A stretch of 64,000 nt of DNA, taken from positions 31,254,797 to 31,318,796 of the forward strand of contig NW_022145597.1 in the NCBI RefSeq assembly GCF_000002235.5, given 5' to 3'. The translations under genes were made by a program, and so were the position numbers. The notes below the pieces were generated by a model. It saw only the letters and a program-made list of their open reading frames with translations. It was not told where the DNA came from and ran no database searches. Positions 33,701-43,227 of the stretch are shown here, in pieces. Source of the DNA: Strongylocentrotus purpuratus. Taxonomy: Eukaryota > Echinodermata > Echinoidea > Camarodonta > Strongylocentrotidae. How positions within the stretch are numbered: position 1 is the stretch's first letter; each line of letters starts with the position of its first letter.

Positions 33701-36700
33701 TCAAGGCGGTACTCCGTTCTCAACATACCCTTTCGAGACAAGCGGAGGGGGGTGGGCTTTGCTCGGAAAGGCGCATTGAACAAACCACACCGCCCCGCAC
33801 CCTTTTGAGACAAATCATCAATACACAGCATCTTGGCTCAAGCCAGGGGGGCGTTTCATGAAACAATTAGTGGGTGGTTTTCACTGACTAATATCATGTT
33901 CACCGACAATTCTTTTGTCACTGACTATTTTCCAGGCCTGTGATTGGTCAAATTTAGTCAGCGCTGACTAAATTGTTGGTGAACATGATATTAGTCGGTG
34001 AAAACCACCAACTAATTGTTTCATGAAACGCCCCCCAGGGGGGTTTATTGTGAAATACTTTGTAAACACATTGACAAGTCATTGAGCATCCCCTGGGATC
34101 AGATTATTACAATGATGTGATTGAATCATGTATATTTTTATTATTTTTCATTCTTTCTCTTATTTCCAGGTTCTTGTTTGTGAGAGGATGTATGTCAGGA
34201 GAGAGTACTACTTTGCTATCACAATGGAAAGGGCATTTAATGTAAGTTTCATCTATTATTTATATGTGGGTCGTTGTTCTGACTATGTTTAGCAGTGGCT
34301 AGAAATCTGGTGTGCACAAAAGAAATTCTACCTTGATATCGAAGGATGGACCATGCAAAGTAGCATTACTCTATTGGCTGTGCAAATCTAAGCATTTATA
34401 GTACCAAAGGGTAGGAATTCAAAAATGCTTTGAACAATTTCTTTATGTGGTTAAGAATTGGTATGATTGACAATTTGTTTGTTTGAATAGGAAACTGCCT
34501 TATGTGAGAAAGTATTTATATAATAATAATAATAATATTGGATTCTTATATAGCGCACTTATTGACCTTGCAAGGTCCTCAAGACGCTCCAACATTACCC
34601 GGCTATGCTAGGCTGCCGATTTTCAACGCTCACAATATTTAAAGGAATTCCGTCCTACCGGTACCCATTTAACACCTGGGTGGAGAGTGGCAAATGTAGA
34701 TCAATGTCTTGCCAAAGGACATTAGTGTTCTAAGTAGTGATGATAAATTTATATCATTATTCAATATTCAATGATATGTGTGGCCATGTATGTTTTATTT
34801 AGCTCACTCTAGAATAGCTCAGTGATCATTCATCATCATTAATTTTATAGAATAAAGTCAGTATTTCACCTCTTATGAGGGGTTACCGATGACACTCACT
34901 TCCTCCTCATTTAGACCAACATTACTGCTTTCTTTCTTCACCATAACTTTCCATGAAATCTTCCCTCTTCCTTTCCCTCCTATGCCATCCACTTCCAGAT
35001 ACCACGCTCTCTTTCTCAGGTTTATTATAACCAGGATCTATTTGTTTATTTTTAAAATTGTCTATTTGTTTGTTTGTTTTCAGGGGCCAGTATTGGTAGG
35101 CAGTTCACAGGGTGGTGTAAACATCGAGGATGTGGCAGCAGAGAGTCCAGAAGCAATCATCAAAGAACCCATCGATATTGAAGCAGGTAGGAGAAAAGAT
35201 TGAAGGGGGTTTCTCATTTTTCTGAAGGATCATAATTCTGAAACACAAATTTTCCACCAGGGGGTTCATAATCGTAAAAAGGAAAACAGGGTTTATTATT
35301 CTGATGGTTAGTAATTCCCAAAAGGATGAAGGGTTATATTTTATTTTCACAATATGAACCTTTTTTTGTTTACGGAATTATGAACCATTTTCAGTTTCAG
35401 AATGATGAACCCTATTTTGGAATTATGAAGGTTCAGAATTATGAAATCTATCACTTCAAATATGAATAATAATGATAGTAATAATACCTGTATCTTAAAA
35501 AAGCACTTTTCCACATTTTATTAAAGTGTTATTATGACCCTGGTCACTGGATTCAATCACTGTTCTGTACATTAAGGATCACATTCACCACTCCCTGGGG
35601 AGCATTCCAGCTAGTTGCCTTTTTACGGATATGTCAATGCTAATCCACTCACGTGGACCTTTGCAACCTACCGGGTACTCATTTAGCATGTGGGTCGGTG
35701 AAGAGGAAACATTGTAAATAAAGCATCTTGCTCAATTACATAAGTGCTGTGCTAGGGCTTCATTCCACAACCTTTCGCATTTCCAGTCAAGTGATTAGAT
35801 AGATCTTTGTATTGAGTAACTATTGTATGTCAACTTTAATTTCCAGGTATTCAGAGATCACAGGCGGAAAAGATGGCCAAACTCATGGGCTTCCCCGACA
35901 GAGCTGTGGAACAGGTAAAAATCATCTTCAGATAACACTGTATTTATAGTTTTATATGGAATACAGTCAAAGCTAGATTGACGAATATTGGTTTGAAGAT
36001 CCTCTCAGGGATTAGCATAGCTCTCAAAAACTTATCACAATTTAAGCTGTAACAGCAAGATGTGTTATTGAACGTATGTGCAGAAGAGTCTGTGATTTTC
36101 TCTCTGTGAGGGAAAATTGAAGCCCCCATTTGTACAGAGCGAATTGTGTGAATTATAAAACACTGCCAGTTGCAAAATTCAGATTTGAAAAGAAAAATGA
36201 CTTTGATTTAGCTAATAAAGAATATTGATGATGATGATGATGACAACGACGACGACGACGACTACGATGACGATGACGGTGATGTCTTGTAATGTAATGT
36301 TACGAGTGGCAAATACATTTTATATACATAGGTGATAACGTCTTCATAAAGTAAGAGGCCACGGAATGATGTTAAATATAAACTCTATATCTATATTTCT
36401 TGTTTAATGTTACAGGCTGCAGAAACATTTATGAACCTGTATAATAATATCTTCATAAAGTATGATGCTACCATGCTCGAGATCAACCCCCTGGTCGAAG
36501 ACAGCGAAGGACAAGGTAAGTTCTTTGATGATACATGAAGAGTTCTGGTGAAAGATAATGCATTTGTCCCTCGGATAGGATGTTAAATGGAGGTCCTGTG
36601 TAGAGGAGAGTCACCACCTTTGCACGTTCAGAACCCACTGCACTATTCATATAAGAATAAGGGGAAACCCTGGTGTAGTGGTCCACCTGCACAATCCCAA

Positions 36701-36922
36701 TCAGTTATTCTGGGAAAAGAGACCCGAGTCTTACAGAGATTCAGTTCGCTTTTTGCCTCCCAGGCTCAGGTGACGTCAAAATACATAATAATAATAATAA
36801 TAAACTACATAATAACAATAATAAACTACATAATAACAATAATAAACTACATAATAACAAATATAATAAATTAATACTGGGCTTACTGCAATGTTTCTTA
36901 GTGCAGGAATGAACCTCATTGA

Positions 36923-36978
<56 letters not shown>

Positions 36979-37080
36979 TAAGTTACATGTCTTTTGTTGT
37001 TTTATATGTGTTTTCTTCTTCAATATTATGTATGAGACAATCCTGTAATGTAGAATGTGGAGCAATTACTTATTTTTTTT

Positions 37081-37136
<56 letters not shown>

Positions 37137-40100
37137 GGTGAAGAAATGAGGGGGCATGAAAGACAAAATACATAAATCTACTGTTACCAGAAAATATGTT
37201 GTATCCCCCAGTACTTACCTTTTATTCAGTATGGTGTATACATAGGCTTAGATCACCTTTTGTAAAATGCTGCGTTCAGACAAAAAAAAAGATAATTTGA
37301 GAGAGAGGGAACACCACCCTTCTCCTCCCCCCCCCCCCCCAACAAGTGTGATATATATCATTAATTAATCCTTTTCATTCTGCTACAGTACTGTGTATGG
37401 ACTCCAAGATCAACTTTGATGACAATGCTTTGTTCAGACAAAAGAAGATCCACGATTTGAGAGACTGGTCCCAAGAAGATGAGAGGGAGGTGTCAGCAGC
37501 GGAGTACAACCTCAACTACATAGGTCTGGATGGAGACATCGGATGTTTAGGTGAGAACTATTCAGCGCAATTCTGTGAATCTTGAAACAAAAACTGAAAA
37601 ATGTCCTCTTAGATTTCATATTTATTGTCAATGTCGGGTAGAAAGCTGTTTGAAGCTACTTTATTGGATATTTTTACCCGTATTATTATTATTATTACCC
37701 GTATTATTCTTATCGGATATTATTACCTGTGACTGGCTTAACTTTTTGGAGATACCACATATATTACCCTCACAAGACCCATATTGTCCTCGTCTTTGAC
37801 TCGGGGCAGTATGAGTCTAGTTTGGGAAATATATTTGTATCTCCCTCAAGGCCAGCCCATATTATATAAATAATACCCCAGGGCCGTTTTCTGAAAACTG
37901 CGTTAGTCAAAGTACTGCTAATTGTGGTTAAATTATGGTATTACGTTTTTTTCTTCATAAAATATGTTTTTTTTTTTTTTACATACCACACGTCAAACAA
38001 CTGTCCTAAAATGTTGATTTGATTACAAATTCAATAGAAAACTAAGTTTAAAACATACTAAGGATAATACCAAAATAACAAGAAAAAAATATCTCCTTGT
38101 ATGGAAAAAACATCATGAGGAATGGATATTTCTGCATTGGAAGTGTGTCACGCGTGGTTGTATGTTTCGATTATATTGAATTCCTTTTTTTTGCTTGAAA
38201 TTCCATTTTTTTGCCATCATGGTTCCTTTTTTTGGTCGCACAAGGTTGGCAGCTCTGTTGTTAAGGTATATTCTGATGTGTGATTGAATAGAGGTATCCC
38301 TTGAACTCATAATCCTAATCCTTAATCTTGATCTTTACGACTGCAGTAAATGGAGCTGGATTAGCTATGTCAACCATGGATATCATTAAGCTTCATGGAG
38401 GTACTCCTGCAAACTTCCTTGATGTTGGAGGCGGAGCCACTGCTGACCAGGTCAAGCAGGCTTTCAAGCTCATCACATCGGATAGCAAGGTAATGAGGCG
38501 GCACTGTGTTCTTCACATTCAGGGAATGATTATGTCTTCCTGAGGTAGCTTAAAGTGACTCAGTGACATTGCCTCAGATTCTGAAACTAAATCCTGGATT
38601 TAGCTCATGCTGCAATCATGGTCATAAACCTTTAGGTCAGTCAGGAATCCCATGACTTTTACAAGCCGACTGCTTGTCTGATTATCAAGATATTTATGAC
38701 TGGAAATCAAAATTTAATTTTTTGTTTTCCTAACAGTTTTTATAACACCATAGTCTAGTGGGGGAAAATGAGTATGATAAAACAGATCACTTAGAGATTT
38801 TTATTTTTTTGAGGCACTTCATGATCAGTTTGAAGCGAATTTTTGTATGGCTTCAATATTACACCATATCACTGACACTGATAACACGTAGGGCCACACA
38901 TCTCCGATTTAACATTGTTAACTCTTATCGTGCCAAGAACACTGTTCTGTGCATGCGCTGGCGTGCCACGCACACATAACCGGGTTTCTGTTGACATGCC
39001 ATGCACACATAAACTCTCATCCGCTCGCGTGCCACGGACACATTTTCGTGCATAAGTACACAAGCTAATTTTTTATGCCTATTGTGCGATGCGCATTGCG
39101 TGCACGCATAAATGCTTACTGTATTTGTGGAGGGGGTTTATTGTTGTTTTGATTTTGTGTGCTTCACATATACCGTTACATTGGATTTTCCTGAGAAAAT
39201 TGCGATATTTTATCATCAAATTTGTCAGTTTTGATCATGGCCCCTCAAATTGTGTGCGGGAAATGAGACAACGGATTGGTTTGACAACTCACTGATAGTG
39301 CTTATTTACTTTACCAAAATTACAGATTCATGAAATGATATTGGTATCAACAGAAAGAGGGTTAAATTTCCTACAACTTTAACTTACAATTCTTTTTTAT
39401 ACAATATACAGATGAGATGTTATAGTGGATCAAACATAGTAACAATTTAAACTACACGCACTTGAACCAACCCTAAATTAACTTGGCACACAGGAGATTA
39501 GTAGCGGGCACAATAGGGATTAGCACTGTGGCACTGGGTGCATTGTATGGGTGGCAGCTTAAGAGTTAAACGATGCCTTTAAAGGTTAGAAATCTTTATT
39601 TTATGTTAGATATGATGACTTTGTTATGTTTTTCATATTATATCCTAGGTTCAAGCCATCATGGTGAATATCTTTGGAGGCATCATGCAATGTGACATCA
39701 TAGCTCAGGGTATCATTGCCGCTGCCAATGAACTCAATCTCAAAGTACCCATTGTCGTCAGGTTACAGGGTAGGTAGTCTTGAATGAATCATTCCCATTC
39801 TAATATGAAAAACATACTTTTATATAAAAACATACTTTTATATAAATTATCCCATTATGGTATCAGGGGAGCAGTGTGGGAATGGTTCCAGAGCTACTTA
39901 CTTGATCGACATAACTATACTTCATTTAATAATTATAATTCCCATTACTCGACAGCCCAGTATGGTGTCCCTCAAGGCTCCATACTGGGCCCGCTCCTCT
40001 TCCTAATTTATATTAATGATTTATGTACAGCGTCTTCTTTTTTTGATTATGTCTTATTTGCAGACGACACAACTATCATTTCAACCCATAGCAATTTCAT

Positions 40101-42065
40101 TTTTTTATTAGAAAAAACCAATACTGAATTATGTAAAATAGCCGATTGGTTCGATGCTAACAAACTGATTGTTAATTATGAAAAAACTAATGTTATGTAT
40201 TTTAGAAAACCTCATGTATCACACAATTCTTTAGATTTTCATATAAAAATGAAAGATGTTACTTTAAATCTTGTTAACTCTGTCAAATTTCTAGGCTTTA
40301 TACTTGATGATAATCTATCATTTAAGGAACACCGTTTTTTTATAAGTAATAAGATGTCAAAGAACATAGGTATATTATCTAAATTACGTAGTACCCTTAC
40401 AGAAAAGCACCTGTTAATGCTTTACAACTCGTTAATACTTCCCTATATTTATTATGGCAATATTACTTGGGCAAGTTGTGGCACTACTAAATTGACCCCT
40501 TTACATAGACTGCAAAAAAAGGCTTTACGTATATGTTCGAATTCCCCTTACTTAGCTCCGTCACGCCCATTATTTGCAAGATTAAACACATTGACAATTT
40601 TTGATATTCATGAAATCCAAATTGCGATCCTGATGTATTACGTGAAACATAATTTAGCACCTCTTAATATAACAAATTTGTTTCAGTATAATAAAGACTA
40701 CCACCAATATAATACCCGTTCCCACTCCAAATTCCATTTACCATTAGCACATAATCAATCGACTCTTATTGCATTTAAATCTGCTGGTCCTCGAATATGG
40801 AATTCCCTCCCTTCTGATGTAATCTCCAGCACTAATGTTACTTCATTTAAAACCAAACTCAAACGTTCAATAATAACTACCTACGTCAAATAAACATGTA
40901 ATTTCATCTCTCCTCCCTACGTTTTTTATTTTTTTTATTTCGCCTTTTCCTTTTCCCCTTTACCTGTATGTTTAGTGCTTAATGTTTTGATTTTTTTGTT
41001 GTTTTGTATAACTAAGTTTGTTTGTATCTCATGTTTTTTATGCTATGTATATTTTTTTATGTATAGGGGGCCCCATTCATCAAGCCTTGGCTTTTAGGGG
41101 CACCCTGACCATTTACACTGTATCAATAATGTTCATACACGCATAATTTGTATATTGTTTTTGATTTTAAATGGTTAATAAAACAAATTGAATTGAATTG
41201 AATTGAATTCTTTTAAGCCTTCTCCAAGACATCACATGGTAAAGTGCTTAAAGGTAATACAAAGTTTTGGGAAATATGAAAATTGGGTGGATAGTGATTC
41301 TTTACAATTTTGATATATTTGGATGCCCCTGTGGATGTATTTTAAGCACTAGAAAATTTAGCCCCTAAAACACTTTTGCTTTCGAGAAAAATTGAATATA
41401 AAAATTTACAGGTGCTCCCGGTAAATTTTGATAAATTTCAAATAGCGCCTCTGGCCGTATACTGGTAGCTGCAACCATGAAAATCTCAGAATATGTAGTT
41501 GTGATATATAATTTCCAAACGAGAATAGCTAATCGGTCGGTTTTAGTCAAGAAACATTGTTTTATTGCTTAATTAAGATCTTGACCTTGAGAGGGAGCTA
41601 TACAACATAAAGAGTTTATTATTTACAATTTCATAACTTAAGACTCGATTTCAACCGCGACAACGATCACTGAATATTGTAGGATCGCATATGCTTCCAA
41701 TATGTTCATTTGAACCAAATTGATGACCCCATACCAAAACTTTGTATTACCTTTAAAGTTAAATGATGTCACAAGACAAGATAAACACAAGCAAAGAGTG
41801 TATCACCAATCTTCATGCAATGGAACCTTATTAAAAAGAACATTGTTACAACATTTCTCATTGTGACAAAGTTATATTGGTTATTCATTCATTAATTCAT
41901 TCATTCATTTCGGTTTATTGAATCAAAAATTCCTTGTTAAAACAGTCTGGAGACTGATACAAACAAAATTACAAAATTGAAATGTTCAAAGATATAAAGA
42001 AAAATTACAAATATCTCTCTCAATTTTATTTTTGTTTCCATTTCTCTCTGTCTGATATTTGTGTT

Positions 42066-42152
<87 letters not shown>

Positions 42153-42221
42153 ATTTTTACCTCTTATACTCTCTTGTCATTTTCATCTGTTTCCTCCCCC
42201 TCACCCTCTCTCTTTCTCTCT

Positions 42222-42259
<38 letters not shown>

Positions 42260-43085
42260 CTTCCCCACACTCTTTCCCTTACTCACTTACTCCCTTACTC
42301 TCTGTCATTCTGTCTCCTAGGAACCATGGTTGACGAAGCTAAAGCAATCATTGCACATAGTGATCTCAGGATACTGGCCTGTGATGATTTAGATGAAGCA
42401 GCAAAGATGGTACGTAGTCTTCTATATTTACTGTAAAACAAGTGTAATGTGATTTCTTTCTTTCATTTTTCAACTTAAAGCTAAGCATAGGCTCTGGTAT
42501 CGGAATCATATGTTGAGAGAAAATTCCTATGATTTATTCTGGATTGTTTATCCTGCAGTAGATTGGTTGTTTGAACCAGTGAATTAAAAACAAACACACA
42601 AAAACTTACTGGGCATCATCTTCAATAAAAACCACAACTCCCATCTGCACATAGTGACCTGTGTTAAGCACATAGGGTTGGGCCTACTGACCCAAATTTC
42701 CTTATCTTTCTATGCTCATTACTGAGCCGCTATACATTTTCTACCAAAATTGTTTGGCACATATCATTTATTTGTAATCTTGAACATTCAGTGTACGTTT
42801 CGTTGGATTCTGTGAGAATTTATTTTCTATATTTACCAGAACTCGAGTTTATATTTGAGCATGTTATTTCAAACTGATATCAAGTTAGTGCAATTATGTA
42901 GTATGACTGATCTTCATCACTCAACTTTATCTTTGAATTTGAATTTGTAAAGGTATTTATTGTACTAAAAGTAAATTTCTGCTTTCCTTTCATTTCTCAT
43001 TTTTCAACAGGTCGTTAGATTATCCACCATTGTAGGACTAGCAAAAGATGCTCATGTAGATGTCAACTTCCAGTTGCCGTTGTGA
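30692..43085 (+). CDS. SUCLA2: Succinyl-CoA ligase (ADP-forming) beta subunit, mitochondrial
   Basis: Beta subunit of ATP-specific succinyl-CoA synthetase in the mitochondrial matrix. With the alpha subunit (SUCLG1) it converts succinyl-CoA, ADP and phosphate to succinate, CoA and ATP in the TCA cycle. Twelve coding exons join in frame to 452 residues (human about 463). Residues 1 to about 40 are a basic targeting sequence ([11 protein letters not shown]). Then follows an ATP-grasp domain with the glycine-rich [11 protein letters not shown] loop and the EINPLVED metal-binding segment, then the CoA-ligase domain with [18 protein letters not shown] and VNIFGGI. The ending [11 protein letters not shown]...VDVNFQLPL and the [12 protein letters not shown] segment match SUCLA2 and not the GTP-specific paralogue SUCLG2. 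The start codon has a good context (A at -3, G at +4). All exon junctions are GT/AG and phase-matched, so the gene looks intact. Confidence 0.97.
31709..31915. mobile_element. Short terminal-inverted-repeat element
   Basis: Both ends read GGTACCCAGAG inward on opposite strands, followed by a less perfect CCAAG and a GCGTGACAT segment. The interior is GC-rich with CGAGCG motifs on both arms. It is about 207 bp without coding capacity, so a MITE of unknown superfamily. Confidence 0.55.
32521..32683 (+). CDS. SUCLA2: SUCLA2 exon 2
   Basis: Encodes the mature N-terminus including [19 protein letters not shown], the conserved start of the ATP-grasp domain. Acceptor AG at 32519-32520, donor GTACGT at 32684, phase 1 out. 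Confidence 0.95.
33224..33414 (+). CDS. SUCLA2: SUCLA2 exon 3: ATP-grasp glycine loop
   Basis: Encodes [18 protein letters not shown] through GEGGRICNS. Donor GTAAGT at 33415, phase 0 out. Confidence 0.96.
33846..34036. repeat. Fold-back MITE with GGGGCGTTTCATGAAAC ends
   Basis: Nearly the whole unit is an inverted repeat. The left arm begins GGGGGGCGTTTCATGAAAC and the right arm is its reverse complement, and both continue through an AACATGATATTAGT-like segment around a short centre. It lies in SUCLA2 intron 3. Confidence 0.75.
34170..34241 (+). CDS. SUCLA2: SUCLA2 exon 4
   Basis: 24 codons, [20 protein letters not shown] onward, nearly identical to human. Phase 0 at both ends; donor GTAAGT. 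Confidence 0.95.
34524..34740 (-). repeat. SINE-tail repeat, copy in SUCLA2 intron 4
   Basis: Read on the - strand it runs from GGCAAGACATTGATCTAC through CTCCACCCAGGTGTTAAAT and TACCGGTAGG to AGCGCTATATAAGA, ending in a (TTA)n tail. The same order of motifs occurs at 35465-35790 and, in the opposite orientation, 47598-47985. Confidence 0.65.
35084..35186 (+). CDS. SUCLA2: SUCLA2 exon 5
   Basis: Encodes [20 protein letters not shown] and EPIDIEAG. Acceptor CAG at 35081-35083, donor GTAGGA, phase 1 out. Confidence 0.95.
35205..35455. repeat. Cluster of TTCATAATTC motifs in both orientations
   Basis: Variants of GGTTCATAATTCTGAA and its complement recur many times in alternating orientation, giving a degenerate palindromic block directly after the SUCLA2 exon 5 donor. 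Confidence 0.55.
35465..35790 (-). repeat. SINE-tail repeat, diverged copy in SUCLA2 intron 5
   Basis: On the - strand it contains GAGCAAGATGCTTTATTTAC, a CTTCACCGACCCACATG segment and GAGTACCCGGTAGG, then a TAT/ATT-rich tail at low coordinates. It aligns by eye to the copy at 34524-34740 but is more diverged. Confidence 0.55.
35847..35914 (+). CDS. SUCLA2: SUCLA2 exon 6
   Basis: Encodes [20 protein letters not shown] and EQ. Phase 1 in, phase 0 out; donor GTAAAA. Confidence 0.93.
36416..36515 (+). CDS. SUCLA2: SUCLA2 exon 7: metal-binding segment
   Basis: Encodes [20 protein letters not shown] and [13 protein letters not shown]. Donor GTAAGT, phase 1 out. Confidence 0.95.
36779..36872. repeat. 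AT-rich minisatellite (TAAACTACATAATAACAA units)
   Basis: About three tandem units of about 21 bp after an (AAT)n start, in SUCLA2 intron 7. Confidence 0.75.
36921..37133. repeat. Two (GA)n tracts
   Basis: Long GA runs at 36921-36972 and 37086-37133, separated by about 110 bp of unique sequence. Confidence 0.85.
37389..37550 (+). CDS. SUCLA2: SUCLA2 exon 8
   Basis: Encodes [20 protein letters not shown] through [14 protein letters not shown]. Phase 1 in and out; donor GTGAGA. Confidence 0.95.
38347..38489 (+). CDS. SUCLA2: SUCLA2 exon 9: CoA-ligase domain
   Basis: Encodes [20 protein letters not shown] through KLITSDSK, including the conserved NFLDVGGGA motif. Donor GTAATG, phase 0 out. 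Confidence 0.96.
39649..39769 (+). CDS. SUCLA2: SUCLA2 exon 10
   Basis: Encodes [20 protein letters not shown] through VVRLQ. Donor GTAGGT at 39770, phase 1 out. LINE sequence begins within about 15-45 bp of this donor. Confidence 0.95.
39784..41210 (+). mobile_element. 5'-truncated LINE with open reverse-transcriptase frame
   Basis: An open frame of 369 codons (39784-40893) encodes the C-terminal part of a non-LTR reverse transcriptase: [14 protein letters not shown], then [10 protein letters not shown] (residues 61-70), the catalytic FADD (residues 92-95), and a C-terminal extension with [12 protein letters not shown] and a Lys-rich end. The N-terminal part of the polymerase and the endonuclease are absent, typical of 5' truncation. 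A T-rich 3' UTR follows and the element ends in tandem AATTG units (about 41175-41210), the usual simple-repeat tail of CR1/L2/Jockey-type LINEs. An 18-bp segment is duplicated in tandem at the 5' end (about 39806-39845). The unbroken frame suggests a fairly recent insertion, in the same orientation as SUCLA2. Confidence 0.88.
41251..41753. mobile_element. Non-autonomous DNA element, TA or TTAA target site
   Basis: Left end AAGGTAATACAAAGTTTTGG and right end the reverse complement, CCAAAACTTTGTATTACCTT, give perfect 20-bp inverted repeats about 500 bp apart. The flanks duplicate TA (41249-41250 and 41754-41755); they also fit TTAA (41248-41251 and 41753-41756). No transposase frame lies inside. 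It follows the LINE in SUCLA2 intron 10. Confidence 0.75.
42067..42258. repeat. (CT)n microsatellite before SUCLA2 exon 11
   Basis: CT-rich tract with interruptions that ends about 60 bp upstream of the exon 11 acceptor, so it extends the polypyrimidine tract. Confidence 0.85.
42321..42409 (+). CDS. SUCLA2: SUCLA2 exon 11
   Basis: Encodes [20 protein letters not shown] and [10 protein letters not shown]. The acceptor follows a long CT-rich tract; donor GTACGT, phase 0 out. Confidence 0.95.
43011..43085 (+). CDS. SUCLA2: SUCLA2 exon 12: C-terminus and stop
   Basis: Encodes [20 protein letters not shown] and QLPL, stop TGA at 43083-43085. Acceptor AG at 43009-43010. Confidence 0.96.
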   Translation, partial: VVRLSTIVGLAKDAHVDVNFQLPL

Positions 43086-43221
43086 GTGGGAAGTCGAATG
43101 CACAAATTTAGAGGGCCTAACCGCCTTTTATTCAGAGATAAGAAAGAAAAAAAATCCTTGTTATATTGTTATTCTTGAGTTTATTTAGTAAAGTGAGTTA
43201 GTATGTGTGTGTTTATTTCCC

Positions 43222-43227
43222 AATAAA
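43222..43227 (+). terminator. SUCLA2: SUCLA2 polyadenylation signal
   Basis: AATAAA about 137 bp after the SUCLA2 stop, followed by T-rich and GT-containing sequence; implies a short 3' UTR. Confidence 0.6.

Larger units (their letters stand above)
30764..43010 (+). other. SUCLA2: SUCLA2 introns (11)
   Basis: Intron 1 (30764-32520) has a terminal-inverted-repeat element (31709-31915). Intron 3 (33415-34169) has a GC-rich imperfect inverted repeat (33650-33830) and a fold-back MITE (33846-34036). Introns 4 and 5 each carry a SINE-tail repeat. Intron 7 (36516-37388) has an AT-rich minisatellite and two GA tracts. Intron 9 (38490-39648) has a short degenerate repeat near 38960-39060. Intron 10 (39770-42320) has the LINE, a TA/TTAA element and a CT tract. 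Introns 2, 6, 8 and 11 show nothing notable. Confidence 0.7.

Noticed and set aside
42059-42436. Ser-Leu-rich protein running into SUCLA2 exon 11
   Set aside because: The CT tract happens to be open in this frame; the real exon starts at the acceptor at 42321.
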